A DNA stretch of 64,000 bases, taken from contig NZ_CP124535.1 of the NCBI RefSeq assembly GCF_029953595.1, forward strand, positions 310,001 through 374,000, given 5' to 3'. Shown in pieces: positions 1-7,912 of this stretch (within the stretch, counting starts at the first letter, position 1; each line of letters opens with the position of its first letter). The position numbers and the translations under genes were made by a program. This DNA is from Fuscovulum ytuae. GTDB taxonomy: Bacteria; Pseudomonadota; Alphaproteobacteria; Rhodobacterales; Rhodobacteraceae. The notes beneath the pieces are model-generated. The model made no database searches, was not told the origin of the DNA, and saw only the letters and a list, made by a program, of their open reading frames with translations.

Positions 1-5
1 GCGTG

Positions 6-590
6 ATGCTGACCTTCCGCCGCAAGGTTCGGATCGAGACCGAGCGGTTGACGCTGCGCCTGCCGCAACATGCCGATTGGAAGGCATGGGCGGCGCTGCG
101 CGAAGAAAGCGCCACCTTCCTCACGCCATGGGAACCGGTCTGGGCGGGTGACCACCTCACCCGCCGCGCCTTTACCAACCGCGTCTACTGGGCCGCCCGC
201 GCCGAGGGGCAGGGGACGGCGTTGCCCCTCCTGCTGATCCGTCGCGAAGATCAGGCGCTATTGGGGGCCATCACGCTTGACAATATCCGCCGGGGTCCGG
301 CGCAATCCGGCACGCTCGGCTATTGGATCGGCGAACGCTTCTCGCGTCGCGGCTATATGCGCGAGGCGATCCTGTCGGTCACCCATCACGCCTTCACCAG
401 CCTCGACCTCAGCCGGATCGAAGCCGCCTGCCTGCCGGAGAACGCGGCCTCTCGCGGTGTCTTGGAAAAATGCGGATTCAAATATGAAGGCGTGGCGCAA
501 AGCTATCTGCAAATCGCAGGCCGCTGGCGCAATCATGTGCTTTATGCCGCCCTACGCACCGATCGGCGCGGGCGCACGGATGTTGGCTGA
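6..590 (+). CDS. GNAT-family N-acetyltransferase, RimJ-like (ribosomal protein alanine acetyltransferase type)
   Basis: The 194-residue protein has the RimJ/RimL layout. It opens with a substrate-binding strand (IETERLTLRLP) and carries an acetyl-CoA binding motif A region around GYWIGERFSRRGYMREAI, roughly residues 105-122, followed by the motif B segment with NAASRGVLEKCGF. The family transfers acetyl from acetyl-CoA to N-terminal amines, classically ribosomal protein S5, in the cytoplasm. ATG at 6 is preferred to the GTG at 3. The gene starts at the window edge, so its ribosome binding site cannot be checked. The target protein is inferred from family only. Confidence 0.8.
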   Translation: MLTFRRKVRIETERLTLRLPQHADWKAWAALREESATFLTPWEPVWAGDHLTRRAFTNRVYWAARAEGQGTALPLLLIRREDQALLGAITLDNIRRGPAQSGTLGYWIGERFSRRGYMREAILSVTHHAFTSLDLSRIEAACLPENAASRGVLEKCGFKYEGVAQSYLQIAGRWRNHVLYAALRTDRRGRTDVG

Positions 591-699
591 TTCCGCCCTC
601 CGATGACGCAACCGTGAACGGCGCATGCCTTTGCCCTGTGCCACCCTGCTGCATCTTGCCATGGGACAGCCAGCACAGGGCCAGCACTGGGGACGCGAC

Positions 700-1521
700 A
701 TGCCGCCATTTCTGCCGATCATGACTGCCATCGCCCTTCTCGCCGCAGGCGCGGCCTCCGCGCAGGACCGCATCCCCTCCAACTGCTTCGCCCTTGCCCA
801 GAACATTCCGGTCGAAAAGATCTGGCGCGCCTCCATCGGCACGCCCATTGACCGCGCCCATGTGCGCATCCGCTTTCTTCACCACGCCTCCTTCGCGATC
901 GAGGCTGAAGGGGGCACCCTTGCGGTGACGGACTATACAGGCTTCATCGGCAACCCGGATGTCGTGCCGGATGTGGTCACGATGAACAACGCCCACTCCA
1001 CGCATTGGACATCGAACCCCGACCCGCGCATCCCCCATGTCCTGCCCGGCTGGCCGCAGGACGGCAAACCCGCCTTCCACGAGCTTGACCTCGGCTCCAT
1101 GCTCATTCGCAACGTCACCACCGACACGCGCGGCCCCTTTGGCGAAGGGGCGCGCGCCGACGGCAATTCCATCTTCGTGTTTGAAGCGGGCGGATTGTGC
1201 ATCGGCCATCTCGGCCACCTCCACCAGATCCCCGACGACGCGCAATACGCCTCTATCGGGCGACTTGATGTGGTGATGGTCCCCGTGGATGGCGGCTACA
1301 CCATGTCAACCGAGGCGATGGCCGAGGTCGTCTCGCGCCTCCGCGCCTCCATCGTGATCCCGATGCACTGGTTTTCCGGCGCGTCGCTGGTGACCTTCCT
1401 CGACGAGATGGAAGGGAAGTTCCAAGTGGTCGAGGTGGGCGGCCCGGATCTTGAACTGTCGCTACAAGACCTGCCCGGCAGCCCCACGATCATGGTGCTG
1501 GAGCCGGAATTCATCCCCTGA
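700..1521 (+). CDS. secreted MBL-fold metallo-hydrolase
   Basis: The 273-residue protein begins with a convincing signal peptide ending in an AASA-Q type cleavage site near residue 22. The body is a UlaG-like metallo-beta-lactamase fold: an early FLHHASFAIE strand, the LAVTDYTG segment, a late GHLGHLHQ histidine cluster and VIPMHWF near the end. An in-frame start exists 75 bases upstream, but the ATG at 700 places the signal peptide at the N-terminus. The canonical HxHxDH motif is not evident; NNAHSTHW may supply ligands instead. The substrate is unknown. Export to the periplasm is inferred. Confidence 0.75.
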   Translation: MPPFLPIMTAIALLAAGAASAQDRIPSNCFALAQNIPVEKIWRASIGTPIDRAHVRIRFLHHASFAIEAEGGTLAVTDYTGFIGNPDVVPDVVTMNNAHSTHWTSNPDPRIPHVLPGWPQDGKPAFHELDLGSMLIRNVTTDTRGPFGEGARADGNSIFVFEAGGLCIGHLGHLHQIPDDAQYASIGRLDVVMVPVDGGYTMSTEAMAEVVSRLRASIVIPMHWFSGASLVTFLDEMEGKFQVVEVGGPDLELSLQDLPGSPTIMVLEPEFIP

Positions 1522-1581
1522 CCGAGGCGGGTCTTTTCGTCCCAAGCCGCGCGGGCTAGGTAGGGCGCAAAGAGGTGCCCC

Positions 1582-2994
1582 ATGCTCAACCCCGCCGATG
1601 CCGCCTTTGCAGAAACCCTCGCGTCGCGACTGCCCGAAGGCACTCTGCGCGCGCCCGATGCCGCCCATCTGGAAGAACCGCGCGGCCGCTGGCAGGGCCA
1701 TGGGGGCATCCTCGCCCTCCCGCGCAGCACAGCCGAAGTGCAGACCATCGTCCAGATCTGCGCCGCCGCGCGGGTGGGGATCGTGCCATGGGGCGGCGGG
1801 ACGGGCCTTGTCGGTGGGCAGATCATGCCCCAAGGCCCCGCCCCGGTGATCCTGTCCTTGGAACGCATGCAGGCCCTGCGCGGCCTCTGGCCAGATGAGA
1901 ATGCGCTGATCGTCGAGGCGGGCATGACCCTCGCCGGGGTCCAACAGGCCGCCGACGCAGCCGGGCGCATGTTCCCGCTCTCACTTGCCAGCGAAGGCTC
2001 GGCCCGGATCGGCGGCTGCCTTGCCACCAATGCGGGCGGCATCGGCGTGCTGCGCCACGGCAATGCCCGCGACCTCTGTCTGGGGGTTGAGGCGGTGATG
2101 GCCGACGGATCGCTGCTGGCGGGCCTGAAACGGCTGCGCAAGGACAATACCGGATACGATCTGCGCCACCTGCTGATCGGGTCCGAAGGCACGCTCGGCA
2201 TCATCACGGCGGCCGCACTCCGCATGGTGCCGCGTCCCGCGGTGTCTGTGACGGCCCTTCTCGTGGTCCCGGACCCTGCCGCCGCGCTGCGCCTCCTCAC
2301 CCTCGCGCAGGCGCGCCTGCCGGGGATGATCTCGGCCTTTGAACTGATCGGGAAAATGGGCTTCGACTTTCTCGCCGAAACCATGCCCGAAGTGACCTGC
2401 CCCTTTCCCACCGCGCCGGAATGGTGCGTGCTTCTCGACCTTGGCCTTCCCTCCGCCTTTGAGGCCGAGGCCGTCATGGCCAGCCTCTATGCCGAGGCCG
2501 ACGAGGCCGGACTGGTGCAAGACGGCGTGATCGCCGCGTCAGAGGCGCAGCGCAAATCGCTCTGGCGCATCCGCGAAACCATCCCCGAAGCCAATCGCCG
2601 GATTGGGGCGATCTCATCGCATGACATCGCGCTGCCCCTTTCCGCAGTGCCAGAGTTCATCCCCAAGGCCGATGCCGCGCTGGCCCGGATCGGGGCGTTC
2701 CGCGTCAACTGCTTCGGCCATCTGGGTGACGGCAACCTGCATTACAATGTCTTTCCCATCCCCGGACGCACCCGCCGCGATCACGAAGCGCAGCGCGATG
2801 CGATCAAGGCCTCGGTGCATGACCTTGTCCATGCGATGGGCGGCTCGGTCAGTGCCGAACATGGCATCGGGCGGCTGAAGGTTGCCGATCTGGAACGCTA
2901 TGGCGACCCGACGAAATTGGCGGCGATGCGGGCGGTGAAAGCGGCGCTCGATCCCATGGGGATTCTCAATCCCGGAGCCGTCTTGCGGGCGTGA
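1582..2994 (+). CDS. FAD-binding oxidoreductase, GlcD / D-2-hydroxyglutarate dehydrogenase type
   Basis: The 470-residue protein has an N-terminal FAD-binding domain of the PCMH/VAO type with the flavin loop PWGGGTGLVGG near residues 70-80. A C-terminal FAD-oxidase domain carries the metal-binding segments GHLGDGNLHYN and AEHGIGRLK. These features fit flavin-dependent dehydrogenases of D-2-hydroxyacids (D-lactate, glycolate or D-2-hydroxyglutarate). There are no glcE/glcF partners next to it, so a stand-alone D2HGDH-like or D-lactate enzyme is more likely than glycolate oxidase. Two strong hairpins follow the stop codon and separate it from the convergent ssrA gene. Confidence 0.85.
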   Translation: MLNPADAAFAETLASRLPEGTLRAPDAAHLEEPRGRWQGHGGILALPRSTAEVQTIVQICAAARVGIVPWGGGTGLVGGQIMPQGPAPVILSLERMQALRGLWPDENALIVEAGMTLAGVQQAADAAGRMFPLSLASEGSARIGGCLATNAGGIGVLRHGNARDLCLGVEAVMADGSLLAGLKRLRKDNTGYDLRHLLIGSEGTLGIITAAALRMVPRPAVSVTALLVVPDPAAALRLLTLAQARLPGMISAFELIGKMGFDFLAETMPEVTCPFPTAPEWCVLLDLGLPSAFEAEAVMASLYAEADEAGLVQDGVIAASEAQRKSLWRIRETIPEANRRIGAISSHDIALPLSAVPEFIPKADAALARIGAFRVNCFGHLGDGNLHYNVFPIPGRTRRDHEAQRDAIKASVHDLVHAMGGSVSAEHGIGRLKVADLERYGDPTKLAAMRAVKAALDPMGILNPGAVLRA

Positions 2995-3000
2995 CACGGC

Positions 3001-3062
3001 GCGAAAAATTTTCCCGAAAATTTTTCGCACCCCCATCCGAAAAATCTCCAGTGGAGATTTTT
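3001..3062. terminator. two back-to-back A/T-armed palindromes between convergent glcD-like gene and ssrA
   Basis: Positions 3001-3013 and 3016-3028 are a perfect 13-bp inverted repeat separated by two bases. Positions 3040-3050 and 3052-3062 are a perfect 11-bp inverted repeat around a single base, ending in five T on either strand. They lie directly after the dehydrogenase stop and downstream of ssrA on the other strand, so a bidirectional terminator is the simplest reading. Confidence 0.65.
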
Positions 3063-3119
3063 GGGCCACTTGGCCGCAACGGGACCGAACCGGACAGGTC
3101 CGCAAATCCACGCCAGTGC

Positions 3120-3446
3120 AAAATGGGAAAGTGCAGGTTTCTGTTGCCAGGTACCTGCGAACCCCGCCTTACGCGGCTAAGCGCAAGGGCTTAGATTTGG
3201 TATTGCGAGCTGCTTACGCAGCCAGCGCCACCGGAGCACGGTTGTCATTGGCAACTGTGATCTTGGACCGATAACGGTGGTACCTCACCGAGCGAAAGCT
3301 GGCCTCTTTGAACGTTCGTCGATCCTATTTCGGCCCCTTACCCCCGCAATGACCGGGTGAGTTTGGTGGAGCCGCCGGGTACCGCCCCCGGGTCCGAGCC
3401 GTCTATTACAGGTGCGTTTATCGCCATAGTTCGGGTTGCCCCGAAC
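3120..3446 (-). ncRNA. ssrA: transfer-messenger RNA, circularly permuted two-piece alphaproteobacterial type
   Basis: Read on the minus strand, the acceptor piece comes first. It starts with a 7-bp hairpin closed by a GCAA loop (3446-3429) and ends in CCACCA at 3364. A short linker follows, then the coding piece from 3337 with GGGGCCGAAATAGGATCGAC. The two ends pair as a 7-bp acceptor stem with a G-U at the third pair, the alanyl-tRNA synthetase determinant. The tag reading frame ends with ANDNRAPVALAA and a stop, around 3256-3218. tmRNA rescues stalled ribosomes and tags nascent proteins for degradation. The 3' end near 3120 is approximate. Confidence 0.93.
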
Positions 3447-3453
3447 AGAGGGG

Positions 3454-3482
3454 AATATAGGGTCAGGCGCTGCCGGTCACAA
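3454..3482 (-). promoter_or_regulatory. sigma-70-type promoter of ssrA
   Basis: On the minus strand, TTGTGA (3482-3477) and TATATT (3459-3454) are separated by 17 bases. The -10 element ends about 7 bases before the first hairpin of the acceptor piece at 3446. Spacing and position fit a strong housekeeping promoter. Confidence 0.7.
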
Positions 3483-3497
3483 GCCCCGATGCCCGCC

Positions 3498-3947
3498 TCA
3501 CCCCGCGCGGCGCAGGGCGGCGGTCTCTGGCGGATATTCGAGAAAGACCCGCTCTGCCGTCGTCTCGCGCAACGCCATGCCGGCGCGCAGGTAAAAGGCC
3601 TGCGCGCGCGCATTCGGGCGCAGCACGCTCAGTCGAAGGGGAAGACCCGCAAGCCGCGCCTCGTCCCGCGCCAGCGCCAAAAGCGCGCCGCCAATCCCGC
3701 GCCCTTGAAAGCCGGGGTCGAGATAGAGTTTGCGCAGCCGCAAATGATCCTCGGCCCGTTCCAGCATGAGGTATCCGGCCATTGCGCCATCAACCATCAC
3801 GATGCGCGTGTTGGATAGGTCAAAGGCGCTGATCTCTGCTGGGCGGAACTGCCCCCAAAGGGCGCGCGCATGGAGTTCCATCAGCCGCCGCTCCAGCGTG
3901 GCAAGGAAGGTGGCATCGTCGGGAAGGGCGGGGCGCAAGGTGAACAT
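3498..3947 (-). CDS. GNAT-family N-acetyltransferase
   Basis: The 149-residue protein is a compact single-domain GNAT. Motif A is LYLDPGFQGRGIGGALL (about residues 73-89), with the Q/RxxGxG acetyl-CoA pyrophosphate loop. Motif B (NARAQAFYLRAGM) has the conserved A-x-x-F-Y. The substrate cannot be assigned. It lies between ssrA and the PotD-like gene and is read in the same direction as both, but a terminator at 3994-4024 separates it from the PotD-like gene. Confidence 0.8.
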   Translation of the reverse strand: MFTLRPALPDDATFLATLERRLMELHARALWGQFRPAEISAFDLSNTRIVMVDGAMAGYLMLERAEDHLRLRKLYLDPGFQGRGIGGALLALARDEARLAGLPLRLSVLRPNARAQAFYLRAGMALRETTAERVFLEYPPETAALRRAG

Positions 3948-3993
3948 GGCCGCAGGATGCGGATCAAAGGTTACGAATTCGTGACGCGCCCCA

Positions 3994-4024
3994 GAAAAAA
4001 CGCCCGGACCTTTCGGCCCGGGCG
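3994..4024 (-). terminator. rho-independent terminator of the PotD-like gene
   Basis: A 7-bp G/C stem (4018-4024 with 4001-4007) is followed on the minus strand by a run of T interrupted by nothing for six bases. It lies 24 bases past the stop codon at 4049. Confidence 0.8.
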
Positions 4025-4048
4025 CATGTCACCGCTCGGTAAACCGGA

Positions 4049-5101
4049 TCAGAACCCGGCTTTGATATTTTCGAACTCTTGGATCATCTTCTCGCGGAAC
4101 TCCGACGTCACCGGGGTTTGCGCCAAAAGCGTCGTGGTGATCGGGTCGACAAAGGCCGCCTGCTGCGCTTCCAGCGGGATATCGGCCATTGCGGCGTTGT
4201 TCGCGTGGGCATAGCCCAGTTCCTCAAGGAAGGTCTGGGCCGAGCCATGCGCCAGCATGGAGTTGATGAAGTCATAGGCCTTGTCTTCCGACCCGGGCGC
4301 ATCCTTCATGTTCACATAGCCGCAATACCAGGTGGAGGACCCTTCCGCCGGCGCGCGGTTGAAGCCCACCGGGAAATTCTCGGCCTGCAAGAGCGCCACG
4401 CCGTCATTCCACGACCAGGCGACCAGAACCTCGCCCGTCGCCATCAGCTGCGACAGTTCCGCCGGATCGGACCAATAGGCGCGCACATTCGGATGGACCG
4501 AACGCAGCCAATCGGCTGCCGCCTGGAACTGCTCATCCGTCACGTCGTTCCAGCTGGTCAGACCGGTGGCAAGGAAGGCCAGCGCCCAGATGTCATCCGA
4601 ATTGTCGGGCAGCGAGATGCGGCCTGCATATTTCGCGTTGGTAAACACCTGCAGCGAGGCCACATCCTCGGCCGGAACCTCGGTCGTGTTATAGGCCACG
4701 GCGGTATAGGCATAGTCGGTCGGGATGAACCACGTGCCTTCGGCATCCTGCACATAGGACGACTGCAGAAGGGCCGGATTGATATTGGCGAATTCCGGGA
4801 TCTTCGACACATCCCAAGGCTCGATCAGCCCGGCTTCGCGGTAACGCGGCAGGCTGGCCACGCAAGGATGGGTCACATCGGATTTGAAGCCCGAAGACAC
4901 TTTCTGGAACGCTTCGTCATCATCGGCAAAGAAGGAATAGGTGGGCTTCTGGCCATTCTTTGCGACGTAATCCGTCAGCACCCCATCCATTTCCCAGCCT
5001 GCCCAGTCGAAGACGACCATTTCGGGATCGGCGGCACGGGCGGCGCCGGTCAGGATGACAAGGGTGGCGGCAGTGGCAAGCAGCTTGCGGGTCAGGTGCA
5101 T
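4049..5101 (-). CDS. ABC transporter periplasmic binding protein, PotD (spermidine/putrescine)-like
   Basis: The 350-residue protein has a Sec signal peptide (MHLTRKLLATAATLVILTGAARA). It then reads AADPEMVVFDWAGWEM, typical of type 2 binding proteins for polyamines. Segments such as SYVQDAEGTWFIPTDYAYTA and a C-terminal helix rich in E/K fit SBP_bac_8/PotD. The ATG at 5101 is chosen because an AGAGAGGAA ribosome site precedes it and the signal peptide starts there; an in-frame ATG 75 bases upstream would add a non-signal leader. No permease or ATPase gene is adjacent, so its transporter partners must lie elsewhere. Polyamine specificity is inferred. Confidence 0.82.
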   Translation of the reverse strand: MHLTRKLLATAATLVILTGAARAADPEMVVFDWAGWEMDGVLTDYVAKNGQKPTYSFFADDDEAFQKVSSGFKSDVTHPCVASLPRYREAGLIEPWDVSKIPEFANINPALLQSSYVQDAEGTWFIPTDYAYTAVAYNTTEVPAEDVASLQVFTNAKYAGRISLPDNSDDIWALAFLATGLTSWNDVTDEQFQAAADWLRSVHPNVRAYWSDPAELSQLMATGEVLVAWSWNDGVALLQAENFPVGFNRAPAEGSSTWYCGYVNMKDAPGSEDKAYDFINSMLAHGSAQTFLEELGYAHANNAAMADIPLEAQQAAFVDPITTTLLAQTPVTSEFREKMIQEFENIKAGF

Positions 5102-5335
5102 TCGGGTTCCTCTCTGTTTTGTTTCCGGCGCTTTTCCCCTTGCAGCCGGATGGTGAAGTGACGCTATTTCAGGCATCGGGTAGCCTCAAGCCGATATCGA
5201 CATTGGAATTGTTCGACGCAACGGCAAGGGGGAAAGGGCGGGTTTGCCGCTTGGTGCGGTGCTTTTTGCCCAAAGAATGGGCATTGGCGCTTGGATCGGG
5301 CTGGTTCCGCCCCGGATCGCAGGAAAGGAAACAGG

Positions 5336-6325
5336 ATGTTCAGGGCGTTGGTGGTAGAAAAGGATGAGGCGGGCGCAACCTCGGCGGGTGTTCAGATGCT
5401 GGACGACTCGCGTTTGCCCGCGGGTGACGTGACGGTCGCGGTCGAATGGTCAACGCTCAATTACAAAGACGGGCTTTGCCTTGGGTCCGGGGGCGGCATG
5501 GTGCGGGCATGGCCACATGTGCCGGGCATCGATTTTGCGGGCACTGTCGAATCCTCGGATGATCCGCGCTACAAACCCGGCGACCGCGTGGTCCTTACAG
5601 GCTGGCGCGTCGGCGAAAGCTGGTGGGGCGGCTTTGCCGAAAAGGCCCGCGTCAAGGCCGATTGGCTGGTGCCGTTGCCCGAAGGCCTGTCCACCCGGCA
5701 GGCCATGGCGGTGGGGACGGCGGGCTTTACCGCCATGCTGTCGGTCATGGCGCTGGAAGATCACGGCCTGACCCCCGCTCTGGGCGAGGTGCTGGTCACT
5801 GGCGCGGCAGGCGGCGTGGGATCGGTTGCCGTGGCCCTTCTGGCCGAACGTGGCTATGCGGTTGCTGCCGTTACTGGCCGCCCGGAAACCGAACCCTATC
5901 TGCGTGACCTTGGCGCATCCCGCATCGTCCCGCGCGAGGAATTGGCCGAAACCGTGAAGAAACCGCTCGAATCCGAGGTTTGGGCCGGCTGCATCGACAA
6001 TGTCGGCGGCCCGATGCTGGCCCGCCTTCTGGGCCAGATGAAATCGGATTGCTCGGTCGCCTCCGTCGGCCTTGCCGGGGGTGCCGACCTGCCGGCCAAG
6101 GTCACGCCCTTTATCCTGCGCGGCGTGAACCTTCTGGGGATCAACTCGGTCTTTGTGCCCTATGCAAAGCGGGTCACCGCATGGAACCGCATCGCCACCG
6201 AACTGCCGATGGCCAAGCTTGAGGCGATGGTCAAGGAATGCGCGCTGGGCGATCTGCCCGACCTTGGCCGCGCCATCCTGAAAGGGGCGGTGCAGGGCCG
6301 CGTCGTCGTTGACGTCCGCCGCTAA
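5336..6325 (+). CDS. acuI: acrylyl-CoA reductase (NADPH), YhdH/AcuI family medium-chain reductase
   Basis: The 329-residue protein matches the YhdH/AcuI branch of zinc-free medium-chain reductases. It has an N-terminal GroES-like domain (VEWSTLNYKDGL, HVPGIDFAGTVESS), a nucleotide-binding fold with TGAAGGVGSVAVALLA near residue 150, and the family-typical ESWWGGFAEKARVKADWL. AcuI reduces acryloyl-CoA to propionyl-CoA with NADPH and takes part in 3-hydroxypropionate and DMSP/acrylate metabolism in Rhodobacterales. The ATG at 5336 follows an AGGAAAGG ribosome site. No acuR or dddL lies beside it, so the gene is not in a DMSP operon here. Confidence 0.85.
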   Translation: MFRALVVEKDEAGATSAGVQMLDDSRLPAGDVTVAVEWSTLNYKDGLCLGSGGGMVRAWPHVPGIDFAGTVESSDDPRYKPGDRVVLTGWRVGESWWGGFAEKARVKADWLVPLPEGLSTRQAMAVGTAGFTAMLSVMALEDHGLTPALGEVLVTGAAGGVGSVAVALLAERGYAVAAVTGRPETEPYLRDLGASRIVPREELAETVKKPLESEVWAGCIDNVGGPMLARLLGQMKSDCSVASVGLAGGADLPAKVTPFILRGVNLLGINSVFVPYAKRVTAWNRIATELPMAKLEAMVKECALGDLPDLGRAILKGAVQGRVVVDVRR

Positions 6326-6347
6326 GGCGCTTGGGGCCACCGTTGCA

Positions 6348-6365
6348 GGGGGCCTGCGCGCCCCC
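6348..6365 (+). terminator. hairpin after acuI
   Basis: A perfect GGGGGC / GCCCCC stem with a six-base loop lies 22 bases after the acuI stop codon. There is no strong T run, so it is a weak terminator or a stabilising hairpin. The remaining 250 bases up to the next gene show no convincing coding signal. Confidence 0.45.
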
Positions 6366-6618
6366 TCTTGGCCTCGGCAATTCACCCCCTGCCGATATGT
6401 TCAGACAGAAAATGGCAGGGGGCTTCGCGCCATTTCAGGGCTTGAGCGGCGATCATTGGCTTGCTACGCCTTCCCGCGAAGGGCCTTTGCGCCCCTCTGC
6501 CTGCGGAACAGACATGCCGCAGGCTGGCTGGAAGACCTGCCACGGATCGGGACCTGCCCGCCCGTGACGGGCGCGCCCCCCGGTCCCGTGGAAACCGAAA
6601 CCTGAAGGGATGCCCCCG

Positions 6619-7848
6619 ATGACCGCGCTTGATCTTGATTTCGTCCGCTCGCAATTCCCGGCCTTTGCCTCGCCGGTCCTGTCCAGCCATGCCTTTTTCG
6701 AAAATGCCGGCGGCTCTTACCCCTGCGCGCAGGTGGTGGAACGCCTCCACCGCTTCTACACCGACCGCAAGGTGCAGCCCTATGCCCCCTATCCCGGCGC
6801 GCAAGCAGGCGGGGCCGAGATGGACGAGGCCCGCACGCGCCTTGCCGCCCTGATGGGCGTGGCGCGGGAAGAAGTATCCTTTGGCCCCTCGACCAGCGCC
6901 AATACCTATGTGCTGGCCCAAGCGGTGCGGAAATGGCTGTCGGGCACGGGCCAAGCCATCGTGGTGACAGATCAGGACCATGAGGCGAATTCCGGCGTCT
7001 GGCGGCGTCTGGCCGAGGAAGGGGTCGAGGTGCGCGAATGGCGGCTTGACCCGCAGACCGGATCGCTCGACCCCGCAGACCTCGCGGCACTGCTCGCCGA
7101 TGGCAAGGTGCGGCTTGTCTGCTTTCCCAATTGCTCCAACGTGGTGGCCGAGATCAACGATGTCGCCGCCATCACCGCCATGGCGCGGGCGGCGGGCGCG
7201 CATACGGTGGTGGATGGCGTCAGCTACGCCCCCCACGGCTTTCCCGATATCCCGGCACTCGGCTGCGATGTCTATCTCTTCTCGGCCTACAAGACCTATG
7301 GCCCGCATCAAGGGATCATGGTGATCCGGCAAGAGTTCGGGATGATGCTGCCGGGGCAGGCGCATTACTTCAACAACGCCACGCTCTACAAACGCTTCAC
7401 CCCCGCAGGCCCGGATCATGCCCAGATCGCCGCCTGCGCGGGCATGGCCGATTACATCGACGCTCTCGCCGCCCGCCATGGGATCGGCGGCGATGCGGCC
7501 GCACGGAACCGGGGCGTGCATGACCTCATGCGTGCGCAAGAGGTGGCGGTGATCGCCCCGCTTCTGGACTACCTCGCCGCGCGCAATGACATCCGCCTGA
7601 TCGGCCCCCGCGACGCCGCCCACCGCGCCCCCACTGTCGCCGTCGATCTGGGCCGCGCGGCGGAACCCGTCTCCGAAGAACTCGGCCGCAGGGGGATCGC
7701 CTGTTGGGCAGGCGATTTCTACGCCGTTCGCCCCCTGACGGCGATGGGCGTTGACCTTGAGAAAGGCGTCCTCAGGATGAGTGCCGTGCATTACACAGGC
7801 GCCGATGACGTGGCCCGCCTGATCGCCGCGCTGGATGAGGTTCTCTGA
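6619..7848 (+). CDS. aminotransferase class V, cysteine desulfurase-like (VC1184-type)
   Basis: The 409-residue protein is a fold-type I PLP enzyme of the class V group. ENAGGSYP lies near the N-terminus, TDQDHEANSGVWRRL near 120, and DGVSYAPHGFPDIPALGCD before the PLP lysine (K225 in FSAYKTYGPHQG). The family includes cysteine desulfurases and selenocysteine lyases, but this subgroup is of unproven function. The second ATG (6619) is preferred because GAAGGG lies nine bases before it. No isc/suf genes are adjacent, so a role in bulk Fe-S assembly is unlikely. Confidence 0.8.
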   Translation: MTALDLDFVRSQFPAFASPVLSSHAFFENAGGSYPCAQVVERLHRFYTDRKVQPYAPYPGAQAGGAEMDEARTRLAALMGVAREEVSFGPSTSANTYVLAQAVRKWLSGTGQAIVVTDQDHEANSGVWRRLAEEGVEVREWRLDPQTGSLDPADLAALLADGKVRLVCFPNCSNVVAEINDVAAITAMARAAGAHTVVDGVSYAPHGFPDIPALGCDVYLFSAYKTYGPHQGIMVIRQEFGMMLPGQAHYFNNATLYKRFTPAGPDHAQIAACAGMADYIDALAARHGIGGDAAARNRGVHDLMRAQEVAVIAPLLDYLAARNDIRLIGPRDAAHRAPTVAVDLGRAAEPVSEELGRRGIACWAGDFYAVRPLTAMGVDLEKGVLRMSAVHYTGADDVARLIAALDEVL

Positions 7849-7857
7849 TCCATAAGG

Positions 7858-7884
7858 TGATCCGGGGGGGCGGGCGGCGCGTAT
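7858..7884 (+). promoter_or_regulatory. candidate sigma-E (RpoE/ChrR-type) promoter of phr-cfa-trgAB
   Basis: TGATCC at 7858-7863 is followed after TGATC by 19 bases and then TA at 7882. This fits the TGATC-N18/19-TA pattern I recall for the singlet-oxygen sigma-E of Rhodobacter sphaeroides. It lies 29 bases before the photolyase start. A second TGATCC overlaps the preceding stop codon at 7846. The match is short, so function is an inference. Confidence 0.5.
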
Positions 7885-7912
7885 CTCTTTCAGAACAATA
7901 AAGACTGCGCGC

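Noticed and set aside
478-1245. Long open frame antisense to the MBL-fold gene, and similar long antisense frames along the window
   Set aside because: High GC makes long antisense frames common. None shows a domain, a ribosome site or a plausible signal, and each lies over a recognised gene.
2991-3194. Small open frame after the dehydrogenase gene
   Set aside because: It runs through the palindromes and the 3' part of ssrA, and its residues follow those structures.
3338-3818. Open frames on both strands over the tmRNA gene
   Set aside because: The region is explained by ssrA and the GNAT gene.
6382-6605. Open frames in the gap between acuI and the class V aminotransferase gene
   Set aside because: No domain or start signal; the sequence looks like non-coding spacer with a hairpin.
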